Assembly (NCBI GenBank): GCA_035652235.1
Contig: DASREE010000024.1
Location: forward strand, 8,226 to 72,225
Length of the DNA: 64,000 nucleotides
Origin: PALSA-612 sp035652235
GTDB taxonomy: Bacteria; Actinomycetota; Thermoleophilia; Gaiellales; Gaiellaceae
Reading direction: 5' to 3'
Position 1 is the stretch's first letter. The number at the start of each line of letters is the position of its first letter. The translations under genes and the position numbers were made by a program. The notes under the pieces were generated by a model. It was not told where the DNA came from. It ran no database searches and saw only the letters and a program-made list of their open reading frames with translations. This document shows positions 24,775 through 32,163 of this stretch, one piece after another.

Positions 24775-25122
24775 CAGCCGATTGTAGGCACAGGGAGAGA
24801 GAGGCCCGCTGATGACGTCGGTCGCGTTGCCTGGATCGCGGCCGGACGGCGGATCGCGACTGGTCGGCGTCCGGACCGGAGGCGTGGCTGCCGAGGCGAA
24901 GGCGCCACCTCCGCTCGCTTCCCCTCCCAGGGTGGGGAGCTGTCCACCCGCCACCCGCGGCTCACGCTATCGCAGCCGGGGCCACGCAGGCGTGGCGGGA
25001 CCGTGCCGATTGTGCGCCGATCACCGGCGTGTGACGCCGGCAGCCGCGCGACATCTCGCGGCGCCCGGCGAGCGCGCGCTGCAGCACAGTGGCGCATGGC
25101 TGTCGTCAGCTCGTGTTCCGCG
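24775..25122. other. intergenic region with recR-end duplication and 16S-rRNA-like segment
   Basis: This spacer upstream of lysC has no convincing gene. Bases 25051-25075 are an exact copy of 25125-25149, which encode the last residues of RecR. Between the two copies lies 25094-25116, which matches the universally conserved 16S rRNA stretch GGCTGTCGTCAGCTCGTG and its immediate neighbours without mismatch. The rest shows only short GC-rich palindromes. The lysC promoter must be near 24780-24850 but I cannot point to it. Confidence 0.5.
25051..25075. repeat. 25-bp direct repeat, copy of the recR 3' end
   Basis: Identical over 25 bases to 25125-25149, which contains the final codons of recR (ALAGRREM on the minus strand). 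Similarity extends a few bases to either side with mismatches. The two copies are 74 bp apart, start to start. It looks like a local duplication with filler sequence between the copies. Confidence 0.85.
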
Positions 25123-25713
25123 CTACATCTCGCGGCGCCCGGCGAGCGCCCGCCCGAGCGTCACCTCGTCCGCGTACTCGAGGTCGCTCCCGACGGGGAG
25201 GCCGCTCGCCAGGCGGGTGATCCGCACCCGGCCTCGCAGGCGGTCGGCGATGTAGGTCGCCGTCGCCTCTCCTGTCATCGTCGGGTTGGTTGCGAGCACG
25301 ATCTCCTCGATCCCGTCCCGCTCGACACGGCGCAGCAGCTCCTCGATCCGCAGGTCGCCGGGATCGACCCCGTCGATTGGCGAGAGGGCGCCGCCGAGCA
25401 CATGGTAGAGCCCGCGGTACTCGGACGTCCGCTCGATCGAGAGGAGATCCGCCGGCTGCTCGACGACGCAGATCAGCGAGCGGTCGCGCCGCGCGTCCCG
25501 GCAGATCGCGCACACCTCGTCCTCGGTCAGGTTCCCGCACTCGGCGCAGAAGCGCACCCGCTCCTTCACCTCCTCGATCGCCTGCGCGAGCGACAGCGCC
25601 TCCTCCGTCGGCGCCCGCAGGAGATGGAACGCGAGCCGCTGTGCGGTGCGCGTACCGACCCCCGGCAGGCGCGTGAGCTGCGCGACCAGGTTGTCGACGG
25701 CCGGGGAGAGCAC
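25123..25713 (-). CDS. recR: recombination protein RecR
   Basis: A 196-residue RecR, which acts with RecO and RecF to load RecA at gaps. A helix-hairpin-helix (LPGVGTRTAQRLAFHLL) is at residues 16-32, the zinc finger is CAECGNLTEDEVCAIC, and the Toprim domain includes ICVVEQPADLLSIE and the LATNPTMTGEATA segment. GTG 25713 gives the standard length; longer readings enter low-complexity sequence. It follows ybaB and dnaX on the same strand in the usual bacterial order. Its final codons are duplicated 74 bp downstream. Confidence 0.95.
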   Translation of the reverse strand: MLSPAVDNLVAQLTRLPGVGTRTAQRLAFHLLRAPTEEALSLAQAIEEVKERVRFCAECGNLTEDEVCAICRDARRDRSLICVVEQPADLLSIERTSEYRGLYHVLGGALSPIDGVDPGDLRIEELLRRVERDGIEEIVLATNPTMTGEATATYIADRLRGRVRITRLASGLPVGSDLEYADEVTLGRALAGRREM

Positions 25714-25816
25714 GGCCCCATTGTGCCCGTCGTCTCCAGACGGCGTCCCGTTCGGGCGACGCCCGGCGTGGGCGCGGCGCGTGGCGCGGCCGCCGGCCGG
25801 GTCTCGAGGGCGGGGC

Positions 25817-26149
25817 CTAGAGTCCCGGCAGCCCCAGGCCGCCGAGGTCGCCGAGGCCGGTCGCCGCCCCCATCTTCGACTGCGCCAGCGACTGCGCCGA
25901 GCGCAACGCCTCGTTGACGGCGGCAAGCACCATGTCCTCGAGCAGCTCGGGGTCGTCGGGATCGATCGCCTTCGGGTCGATCTTCACCTCGCTCACCTGG
26001 CCGGCGCCGGTCGCCTTGACGGTGACGAGCCCGCCGCCGGCCGACGCCTCGACCGTCTCATTCGCGAGCTCCTCCTGCACCTTCGCCATCTGCGCCTGCA
26101 TCTGCTGCGCCTGCCGGAGCAGCTTGTTGAGGTCCATTCCCTTCGCCAT
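25817..26149 (-). CDS. YbaB/EbfC nucleoid-associated protein
   Basis: A 110-residue protein of the YbaB/EbfC family, small dimeric DNA-binding proteins almost always encoded between dnaX and recR. The N-terminal helix is rich in Gln and Met (LLRQAQQMQAQMAKVQEEL), followed by the central sheet VEASAGGGLVTVKATGAGQVSEVKID and DPELLEDMVLAAVNEAL. ATG 26149 fits the family start. It lies 118 bases after dnaX and 103 bases before recR, all on the minus strand. Confidence 0.94.
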   Translation of the reverse strand: MAKGMDLNKLLRQAQQMQAQMAKVQEELANETVEASAGGGLVTVKATGAGQVSEVKIDPKAIDPDDPELLEDMVLAAVNEALRSAQSLAQSKMGAATGLGDLGGLGLPGL

Positions 26150-26267
26150 CGGGAGAGCATACGCGTCGGCTCGCCCGCGTTCGACCTGGGCTCCGTCGGC
26201 TCCCTGTCAGGGGCGAGGCGACCGTCGCACCCGCCGCCCGCGGGCGATCGCTCCGGAGCGGCGACGC

Positions 26268-27857
26268 CTACTCGTCCACCTCTCTCGCGTCGAACGTCTC
26301 CTTGAGCAGGGCGACGAGGTCGTCCTCGCTCGGTGTCGCCGCCTCGTCGGTCTCCGCGTGGTCGCGGCGCTCGCCGAGCACGAACGCGAACGCGAACGTG
26401 CGCCCGGTCACCTCGCGCAGGGCGTCCCGCAGCAGCTCGGTGTACTTGTCCTGGGCGAGCTTGAGGTGAAACGCGGCGTTCGCGCGGAACTCGAGCGTGA
26501 GCGTGTCCCCCTCGAGCGCGACCGGATGCGCCTCCCCGAACACCGGCCGCGCATGAACGGCCCGCTGCTCGACGGCGTCGAGCACCGCCCGCGGCCATGC
26601 CTCCTGGAGCTGCCCGAGCTCGAGCGACGGCGGCTCGGGCTGCGGGGCGGCCGAGGGCTCGGGCTCCGGTGCCCGCCCGCCCGGTGGCGATGCGGCCGGC
26701 GCCGCCGGGGCCGGCGCATGGCTTCGCTGCTCGAGCAGCTCGAGACGGTAGGCGAGCGACTCCTGCGAGAGTTCCGACCCCGGTCGCGTCACCTTGACGA
26801 GGGCGAGCTCGAGCGGGAGCCGCGGGTCGCCGCCCTGGCGCATGTCGTCGACGGCGACCGCGAGCAGGTCGCAGAGGCGCAGCACGGTCGGCTCCGGCAG
26901 CTGGTTCGCCTGCGCGCGCAGGCGGTCGCGCGTCTCCTCGGTCACCGGCAACGTGTCCGGCACGTCGCCCATGTGCTGCACGAGCAGCAGGTGCCGCAGG
27001 TGCTCGAGCAGGTCGCCGACCAGGCGGCCGATGTCCTGGCCCTGCTCCGACAGCTGCTCGACGAACGCGAGCGCGCCGGCGGCGTCGCGGTCGACGACGA
27101 GGTCGCAGAGCCGGAAGAGCGTGTCCTCCTCGACGGCGCCGAGCACCTGCATGACGTCGGGGACGGTGATCACGCGGCCGGTCGCGGACGCGAGCTGGTC
27201 GAGCGTCGACACGGCGTCGCGGAAGCTGCCCATCGCGGCCTTCGCGACGAGCGACAGGGCGGCGTCGGGCACGTCGAACCCCTCCCCGTCGGCGACCCGC
27301 CGCAGCACGTCCTTCAGCTCGTTCAGCCGCGGCCGCGAGAAGGCGAACGTCTGGCAACGCGAGCGGACGGTGGGGATCACCTTCTGCAGCTCGGTCGTGC
27401 AGAAGACGAAGAGCAGGTGGGGAGGAGGCTCCTCGATCAGCTTCAGGAGGGCGTTCCAGGCGGCGTCCGTCAGCTGGTGCGCCTCGTCGAGGATGTACAC
27501 CTTGTACCGTCCCTCGACCGGCTGCAGCACGACGCGCTCCCGGATCTCGCGGATGTCGTCGATCCCCCGCTGCGAGGCGGCGTCCATCTCGACCACGTCG
27601 AGCGAGGTGCCGCTCGCGATCGCCCGGCAGGCGTGGCAGGTGCCGTCGGGTGTCGGCGTCGTCCCCTGCGCGCAGTTCACCGCCTTGGCCAGGATGCGCG
27701 CGAGCGAGGTCTTGCCGGTGCCGCGCGGCCCGGCGAAGAGGTACGCCTGGCGGAGCTGCCCGTGCGTGATCGCGTTGCGCAACGTGCGCACGACCGGCTC
27801 CTGCCCGACCACCTCGTCGAAGCTCTGCGGGCGGTACTTCCGGTAGAGCGCGGTCAC
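26268..27857 (-). CDS. dnaX: DNA polymerase III gamma/tau subunit
   Basis: A 529-residue clamp-loader ATPase. It starts MTALYRKYRPQSFDEVVGQ, has Walker A GPRGTGKTSLARI, the zinc site formed by CAQGTTPTPDGTCHAC, Walker B YILDEAHQLT, and the sensor/arginine region VRSRCQTFAF. The AAA+ and lid domains end near residue 370; the tail has a Pro/Ala-rich linker (about 375-420) and a C-terminal domain as in tau. No slippery A-run for programmed frameshifting is evident in this GC-rich gene. It heads the dnaX-ybaB-recR cluster with the SRP RNA upstream. Confidence 0.95.
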   Translation of the reverse strand: MTALYRKYRPQSFDEVVGQEPVVRTLRNAITHGQLRQAYLFAGPRGTGKTSLARILAKAVNCAQGTTPTPDGTCHACRAIASGTSLDVVEMDAASQRGIDDIREIRERVVLQPVEGRYKVYILDEAHQLTDAAWNALLKLIEEPPPHLLFVFCTTELQKVIPTVRSRCQTFAFSRPRLNELKDVLRRVADGEGFDVPDAALSLVAKAAMGSFRDAVSTLDQLASATGRVITVPDVMQVLGAVEEDTLFRLCDLVVDRDAAGALAFVEQLSEQGQDIGRLVGDLLEHLRHLLLVQHMGDVPDTLPVTEETRDRLRAQANQLPEPTVLRLCDLLAVAVDDMRQGGDPRLPLELALVKVTRPGSELSQESLAYRLELLEQRSHAPAPAAPAASPPGGRAPEPEPSAAPQPEPPSLELGQLQEAWPRAVLDAVEQRAVHARPVFGEAHPVALEGDTLTLEFRANAAFHLKLAQDKYTELLRDALREVTGRTFAFAFVLGERRDHAETDEAATPSEDDLVALLKETFDAREVDE

Positions 27858-28069
27858 TGGAGCGATTCAAGCAGAGAATCGCGTTCCGGCCGCGCCGGGC
27901 GCACAATGCCGCACTTCACCGGCGCCGGGCCGGCCCCGGTCCTTCGCCTACGCTCGGCACCGGGGCACCGCACCGGGCACTCGATCCTGCAGGCCGGGTC
28001 GAGCGCTCGGACGGCGGGTCTCCGCTGGCGGCCCCTCGCCCCTGCTGCGGCCCAGGGATAGCCCGGTCG

Positions 28070-28322
28070 CGCGGACTCGCCGTCGAGGTGAACCGGTCGG
28101 GCGGCGCCTGCGCTTCCGGCTCGGGCCAAGCTTGGCCGCGGCACCTGGGAGGCACTCCTTAGCGCTGCTTCCTCCCGGACCTGACGCGGTTCGAAGGCTC
28201 CCAGTGCGCGGGACCTGACCGTCAACGCCGGACTCGCCGGCCCAGGCCCCGATCGATTCCGCCCCTCGGGCGGTGTTCGGTCCCGCTGTAGCGGGTTGCG
28301 GGTTCAGGGAACCGCTAGCTCC
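28070..28322 (-). ncRNA. ffs: signal recognition particle RNA, probably large bacterial type
   Basis: On the minus strand the universally conserved SRP domain IV reads GTCAGGTCCGGGAGGAAGCA (about 28168-28187), closed by a stem CTGGGAG (28197-28203)/CTCCCAG (28145-28151). Upstream on the same strand are two small hairpins, CCCGC-TACA-GCGGG (about 28280-28295) and CCGCCC-GA-GGGCGG, in the place of helices 3 and 4 of the Bacillus-like large RNA, and GATCGGG upstream pairs with CCCGACC downstream as a long helix 5. The core is certain; the ends are estimates. Location upstream of dnaX is the usual one. Confidence 0.85.
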
Positions 28323-28427
28323 CCACCTAGCGCGACCGGGCCGACGGATCGTACCAGCGCCGGTTTCTCGCCGCCGCCCGGCCTTCGGCCGATCCGGCGC
28401 GCTCGCTCCGGTATCGTCCACTGTCCG

Positions 28428-28499
28428 GGGCGCGTAGCTCAGCGGGAGAGCGCCCGCTTCACACGCGGGAGGTCGCTGGTTCGATCCCAGCCGCGCCCA
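28428..28499 (+). tRNA. tRNA-Val (anticodon CAC)
   Basis: A complete 72-base cloverleaf. Acceptor GGGCGCG (28428-28434) pairs with CGCGCCC (28492-28498), discriminator A. The D arm is GCTCAGCGGGAGAGC, the anticodon arm CCCGC-TTCACAC-GCGGG with CAC at 34-36, and the T arm contains GGTTCGATCC. CCA is not encoded. A run of five T follows at 28500, suitable for termination. The decayed segment of 28.5-31.3 kb begins right after it. Confidence 0.97.
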
Positions 28500-28628
28500 T
28501 TTTTAGAGAGGCAACGAACCTCTTTCAAACCCGCTTTGAGTCCCGGCGCCCATCGCTCAACCAAGCTCGGCTGCTTGTTGAGTACAGGGCTCCGGCGCGT
28601 GCCCCCACGTGCAACCATGCGGGTTCCA

Positions 28629-28891
28629 ATGGGCGAGTTGCCCACCGGTACCGTCACGCTCCTGTTCTCCGACGTCGATCGCTCGACAGCTCGTCAAGAG
28701 GCTCGGGGAGCCCCGAGCGTTACGGCGACGTGCTTGCCGATCATCGCCGTCTTCTTCGGGGTGCGTTCGCGCAGCACAATGTCATCGAGATCGACACCCA
28801 GGGTGATGCCTTCTTCGTCGTGTTCACCAGCGCCCGAGACGCCTTTAGCGCCGCGTTCTCGGTCAGCGGCGCGGCCTCGGTGAGGTGGTGA
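28629..28891 (+). pseudogene. remnant of a class III adenylate/guanylate cyclase N-terminus
   Basis: From ATG 28629 the frame reads MGELPTGTVTLLFSDVDRST, the standard opening of many actinobacterial class III cyclases (LPTGTVTFLFTDIEGST). Then at least two frameshifts follow: LVKRLGE is in a second frame and YGDVLADHRRLLRGAFAQHN continues to DTQGDAFFVVFTSARDAFSAAF before a stop at 28889. The aspartates of the metal site (FSDVD and GDAFF) are still seen. Only about 85 codons remain of a domain needing some 180, so it is non-functional. Confidence 0.85.
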
Positions 28892-28901
28892 GGACCATCC
28901 C

Positions 28902-29549
28902 TTAGCCGAATCTGATGAGGTGGGCTGCCATTGTGCGGAGTAGTTTTCGGTTCGTTCGCGTATCGCTATGGAGTGATAGGACGTACACCCAGGTGTCTTG
29001 GGACCATTCCAGGAGGACGTGCCCTGAATCAAGCGTTGAGCCGGCAGGGCAGTTGACCCATTGCATGTGGAGACGCGCGATTATGACGTGGCCGAAGGTC
29101 TTGCCGGTTGTGCAGCCGACGTAGCCTTTGCGGATGAGCTTCGGGGGGGAGGCCCAGACGGTGAAGTGCCCGGCGGAGTCGCCGGGGACGCCAATGTAGC
29201 TTTTCGGTGCTGGGAATTCGCCTGTGATGCTGAAGGTGCCGTTGCATGCGATGCACATCGCTCCTTCTGTTTCCCAATGGGCGGGAACGCGGGCCGGACA
29301 GTAGATGGCGACTTTCAACTTGAGGGCGGCTGTACGGCAGCCTTTGCGGACTGATGCCGAGACGGGTACGAGCGGAATCGATGCAAGCATCGCTCTCTCG
29401 GACGCGCTTGCTTGCGGTGAGGGCTGGTACGAGGGGTCTTGTGCTGCCCCGAGGTACGCCGGCGCGGCGAAAATGAAGATGCCGATAAAGGTCGGCTTGA
29501 GCAAGCAGCTTCTTAGAGATGCTCGGCTACGGCAAGTCCAAGGATGCAT
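28902..29549 (-). CDS. secreted hypothetical protein
   Basis: A 215-residue protein with a hydrophobic segment at about residues 17-35 (LLKPTFIGIFIFAAPAYLGAA) that looks like a signal peptide. The mature region has six cysteines including MCIACNG and a conserved-looking block GYVGCTTGKTFGHVIIARLH with WVNCPAGSTLDSGHVLLEWSQDTW. Nothing in it suggests an enzyme. GC content is clearly lower than the surroundings, and the neighbours are broken genes, so it may be a recently acquired or decaying gene, although the frame is intact. The most upstream ATG is taken; a later start is possible. Confidence 0.55.
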   Translation of the reverse strand: MHPWTCRSRASLRSCLLKPTFIGIFIFAAPAYLGAAQDPSYQPSPQASASERAMLASIPLVPVSASVRKGCRTAALKLKVAIYCPARVPAHWETEGAMCIACNGTFSITGEFPAPKSYIGVPGDSAGHFTVWASPPKLIRKGYVGCTTGKTFGHVIIARLHMQWVNCPAGSTLDSGHVLLEWSQDTWVYVLSLHSDTRTNRKLLRTMAAHLIRFG

Positions 29550-30000
29550 ACGGTTACAGCGGCTCCTGTGAGGTGATACCGGGTCCGATTGGAGGCTACT
29601 CGGTAGGCTATGTCACCGGCGAGTTTGGGCTTGTGAAGGCGATGGAAGAAGACTTGTATGGTTCGGCCGATTGCGAATGACAAACCGCAGAGGGCGCCTG
29701 CTGATGCTGTTCCGGTGGCAAAGCTTGCGGCGGCTCCGGCCCACACGAGAGGCGTTGTGATTACGAACGGTCGTCGGCCATCTGGGTTCGGACCGCTTTT
29801 GGCTTGAATAGGCGTCCTTTGGCGGGCTTGATGACGATTGGTACTTGTGAGACGCTCAAGAAGGCCCTGAAACTCACGGTTTGAAGACGACCGACCAGGT
29901 CCACTCTTCCGGGAGGCACTCGACGCGGAAGCTCCGACGCCACGCCGGGGTGGTAGGGCCGGGTGAACTGCCAAGGGCGGAAGCACCGCGTTGGTGCGTA
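29513..30000 (-). pseudogene. decayed membrane and secreted protein remnants
   Basis: The minus strand keeps protein-like pieces in three frames. The 3' part (about 29513-29795) reads TPLVWAGAAASFATGTAS, GLSFAIGRTIQVFF and TGAAVTVCILGLAVAEHL, two to three membrane segments with no start codon in frame. Before it, FRAFLSVSQVPIVIKPAKG followed by FKPKAVRTQMADDRS ends in TAA, and an earlier frame has VECLPEEWTWSVVFKP. I read this as one or two frameshifted genes. The limits are approximate and the family is unknown. Confidence 0.4.
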
Positions 30001-30124
30001 GGCATATGTGCCGATTGGCTGTCGGCAGCAATGCCGAAGCGGCTCCGCCTCGACAGTTGTAGCCTCGGGCGAAGGTACGGAGATCCCTGGATCTGATCGG
30101 GGAAGAGTTGAGAGGAGTCGCTCG

Positions 30125-30661
30125 ATGAAGCGCCCATTCACCCTTCTGATTGCCGCTGCGGCGCTCGCTGGAGCGGGCGCGCTCGCAGGGGTGACCTCGG
30201 CGGGAACGGCGAAACACGGCCGTGCAGCCGCCGCTCAGCAGCTGACGATCTACGTCTTCCGCGGCAAGGAGAAGATCCCCGGCGCGCCGGACGGCAAGGG
30301 CCACGACACGATCGTCCCCTCGACCTTCGCGGTCAAGGTTGGCGTCCCGGTGCAGGTGACGGTGATCAACTACGACGAGGGTGCGCACACGATCACCGCT
30401 CCTGCACTCGGGCTGAACGCGCAGATCAAGCCTGGCACCAAGTTCACGACCGCGCCGGCGGGCGCGGGCGCGACTGAGCTCCTGAACCAGGTCGTCCCCA
30501 GGGTCACGCACTTCACTTTCACCGTGAAGAAGGCCGGCGTCTACCGCTGGTACTGCGCGCTTCCCTGCGACGCGGGCGGGAAGGGCTGGGCGACGACCGC
30601 TGGTTCCACCGGTCCCGACCGCCTCGGCTTCATGGCCGGCTACATCGTCGGCGTCGCCTAG
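30125..30661 (+). CDS. secreted cupredoxin-like copper protein
   Basis: A 178-residue protein with a signal peptide (residues 1-27) and one cupredoxin domain. The strand IYVFRGKEKIPG opens the domain; the copper-ligand candidates are His in GAHTITAP, two cysteines in WYCALPCD and Met in RLGFMAGYIVGV at the end. A spaced pair of cysteines hints at a type related to the CuA or nitrosocyanin-like group rather than simple plastocyanin, but the ligand set cannot be fixed by reading alone. GAGAGGAG lies ahead of ATG 30125. It appears intact in otherwise decayed surroundings and is followed by a terminator hairpin. Confidence 0.82.
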   Translation: MKRPFTLLIAAAALAGAGALAGVTSAGTAKHGRAAAAQQLTIYVFRGKEKIPGAPDGKGHDTIVPSTFAVKVGVPVQVTVINYDEGAHTITAPALGLNAQIKPGTKFTTAPAGAGATELLNQVVPRVTHFTFTVKKAGVYRWYCALPCDAGGKGWATTAGSTGPDRLGFMAGYIVGVA

Positions 30662-30702
30662 ATCAAGTCGCCAGATCGAGTTACCGGGGGCGACTCCGGA
30701 AC

Positions 30703-30732
30703 GAGGGGCCGGGATTCTGCCCGGCCCCCCTC
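30703..30732 (+). terminator. terminator hairpin after the cupredoxin gene
   Basis: GAGGGGCCGGG (30703-30713) pairs with CCCGGCCCCCCTC (30720-30732) around a six-base loop, with one bulge. It lies 41 bases after the cupredoxin stop. A few T residues follow (TCGCAGTCTT). Confidence 0.7.
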
Positions 30733-31323
30733 GCAGTCTTGCCGACCAGGCGAGGCTATGGCTACACCGGGCAGGATGAGCAAGGAGGCCCAGCCGACCC
30801 ACACTCGGCACCCAGATCACCGCAGCACTTCCCTCATCACCGCCCGTTACCCGGAAGAAGCAGTTCCGCTCCGCGAAGGTCTACGACTCGAACCGCCTCT
30901 CGCCAAGGTCGCTGCAGGTGCCGGGCAGGGAAGCGAAGACTCCTCGGGGTGCTTCCAGGCGCCGCGGGCGGCCTAGCTGGCCTCGAGGCTGAGAGCCCGA
31001 CAACGCGACTTCCGTCCGGCCGCGCCGGTCGCTGCGGCGCCACCCGCGGCTGCGCCGCGTCAGCCGGCGGCGACCTCCGCCCGCCGGGCCGCGAACGTCT
31101 TCGGGATCGTCTTCAGCGCGCTCTTCTCCACGTCGAGGGGCGGCGGTGAAGGCGCGCAGGCAGCGGGCGCGGTACTCAAGAGGCCGCCGCGGCGATCGCG
31201 CCGAGAACATGGAAGCCCCTCCGTTGCGTCCCTTGCCGCGCCCGACAGGACCAGGTTGTCACGGTACGCACGAACGGCTGCGAGCGCGCCGACGCCGTCC
31301 CGGCGTCCGGCTCAGCGGCAACG
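30733..31323. other. non-coding or decayed stretch
   Basis: About 590 bases without a convincing gene. The open frames here have no coding character. On the minus strand, LEYRARCLRAF (about 31150-31175) and, in another frame, LDVEKSALKTIPKTFAARR ending in TGA at 31060-31062 look like the C-terminus of a frameshifted protein, too short to name. The larE gene ends convergently at 31324. Confidence 0.4.
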
Positions 31324-32163
31324 TCAGGACACAGAGGCGGGCCGGTCGGGCGCGGGGGCGAGCGGCAGCTGCTTCGTGAACGCGGCGGCGAGGGAGCCCG
31401 AGCGAAACGGCTGCTCGCTGATCTCCACGCGCGCGTAGCCGGCCGAGCGGACGGCAGCGACGACCTCGTCGGCGCAGGCGAGCGCGCGCGGGAGCTCGTC
31501 GCCGGCGAGCTCGACCCGCCCGAGCTGCCCGTGGTGGCGGACGCGCAGCACCCGGTACCCGAGCCGCTTCAGCGCGAGCTCGGCGCGGTCGATGCGGGCG
31601 AGGGCGGACGGGTCGACGGGTGTCCCGTACGGGATGCGCGACGCCAGGCACGGCGACGCGGGCTTGTCGGCGCTCGGGACGCCGAGGGCGCGGGCGAGCG
31701 CGCGCACCTCCTCCTTGCCCACCGCCGCCTCGACGAGCGGATGGCGGACGCCGTGCTCGGCGGCGGCGCGCAGCCCGGGCCGCCAGTCGCCGAGGTCGTC
31801 CGCGTTCGCGCCCGACAGAACGGCTGCGTAGCCGCGGCGAGCAGCGAGATCTGCGAGTCGGTCGTACAGCTCGCTCTTGCAGTGGTAGCAGCGATCGGAG
31901 CCGTTGCGGCGGTAGCCGTCGCGCGCGAGCTCGGCCGTCGTGATCGTTTCGTGGCGGATGCCGATCGTCTCGGCGACCCGGCGGGCGCCGGCGAGCTCGC
32001 CGGTGGCGAGCGCCGGCGAGACGGCCGTGACCGCGAGCGCGCGCTCCCCGAGCGCGCGGGCGGCCAGGCAGGCGACGAGCGACGAGTCGACGCCGCCGGA
32101 GAAGGCGACGATGCTGCTGCCGAGGCGCCGGATGCGCCGCTCGAGCTGTTCGATGCGAGTCAT
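31324..32163 (-). CDS. larE: LarE, sulfur transferase for nickel-pincer cofactor
   Basis: A 279-residue PP-loop ATPase. SGGVDSS at residues 22-28 is the ATP-binding loop. LarE adenylates the pyridinium dicarboxylate precursor made by LarB and donates sulfur. The sacrificial-cysteine position is Cys172 in SPCLASRIPYG; Cys92 and Cys95 (RCYHCK) give a third and second cysteine, the arrangement reported for LarE proteins that use a [4Fe-4S] cluster to carry sulfur instead of destroying themselves. The ATG overlaps the larC stop by four bases, so larB-larC-larE is one operon. Related tRNA-sulfurtransferase functions are unlikely in this context. Confidence 0.92.
   Translation of the reverse strand: MTRIEQLERRIRRLGSSIVAFSGGVDSSLVACLAARALGERALAVTAVSPALATGELAGARRVAETIGIRHETITTAELARDGYRRNGSDRCYHCKSELYDRLADLAARRGYAAVLSGANADDLGDWRPGLRAAAEHGVRHPLVEAAVGKEEVRALARALGVPSADKPASPCLASRIPYGTPVDPSALARIDRAELALKRLGYRVLRVRHHGQLGRVELAGDELPRALACADEVVAAVRSAGYARVEISEQPFRSGSLAAAFTKQLPLAPAPDRPASVS

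Noticed and set aside
24775..25122. Lysine riboswitch before lysC
   Set aside because: I looked for the conserved lysine-box helices and saw none; the region holds repeats and an rRNA-like stretch instead.
30739..31149. Plus-strand open frames after the cupredoxin gene
   Set aside because: No ribosome site, low-complexity composition, and they start inside a terminator region.
28428..31323. Integrative element with attachment sites at tRNA-Val
   Set aside because: No integrase and no second copy of the tRNA 3' end (GGTTCGATCCCAGCCGCGCC) is found within the patch, so an att pair cannot be supported.
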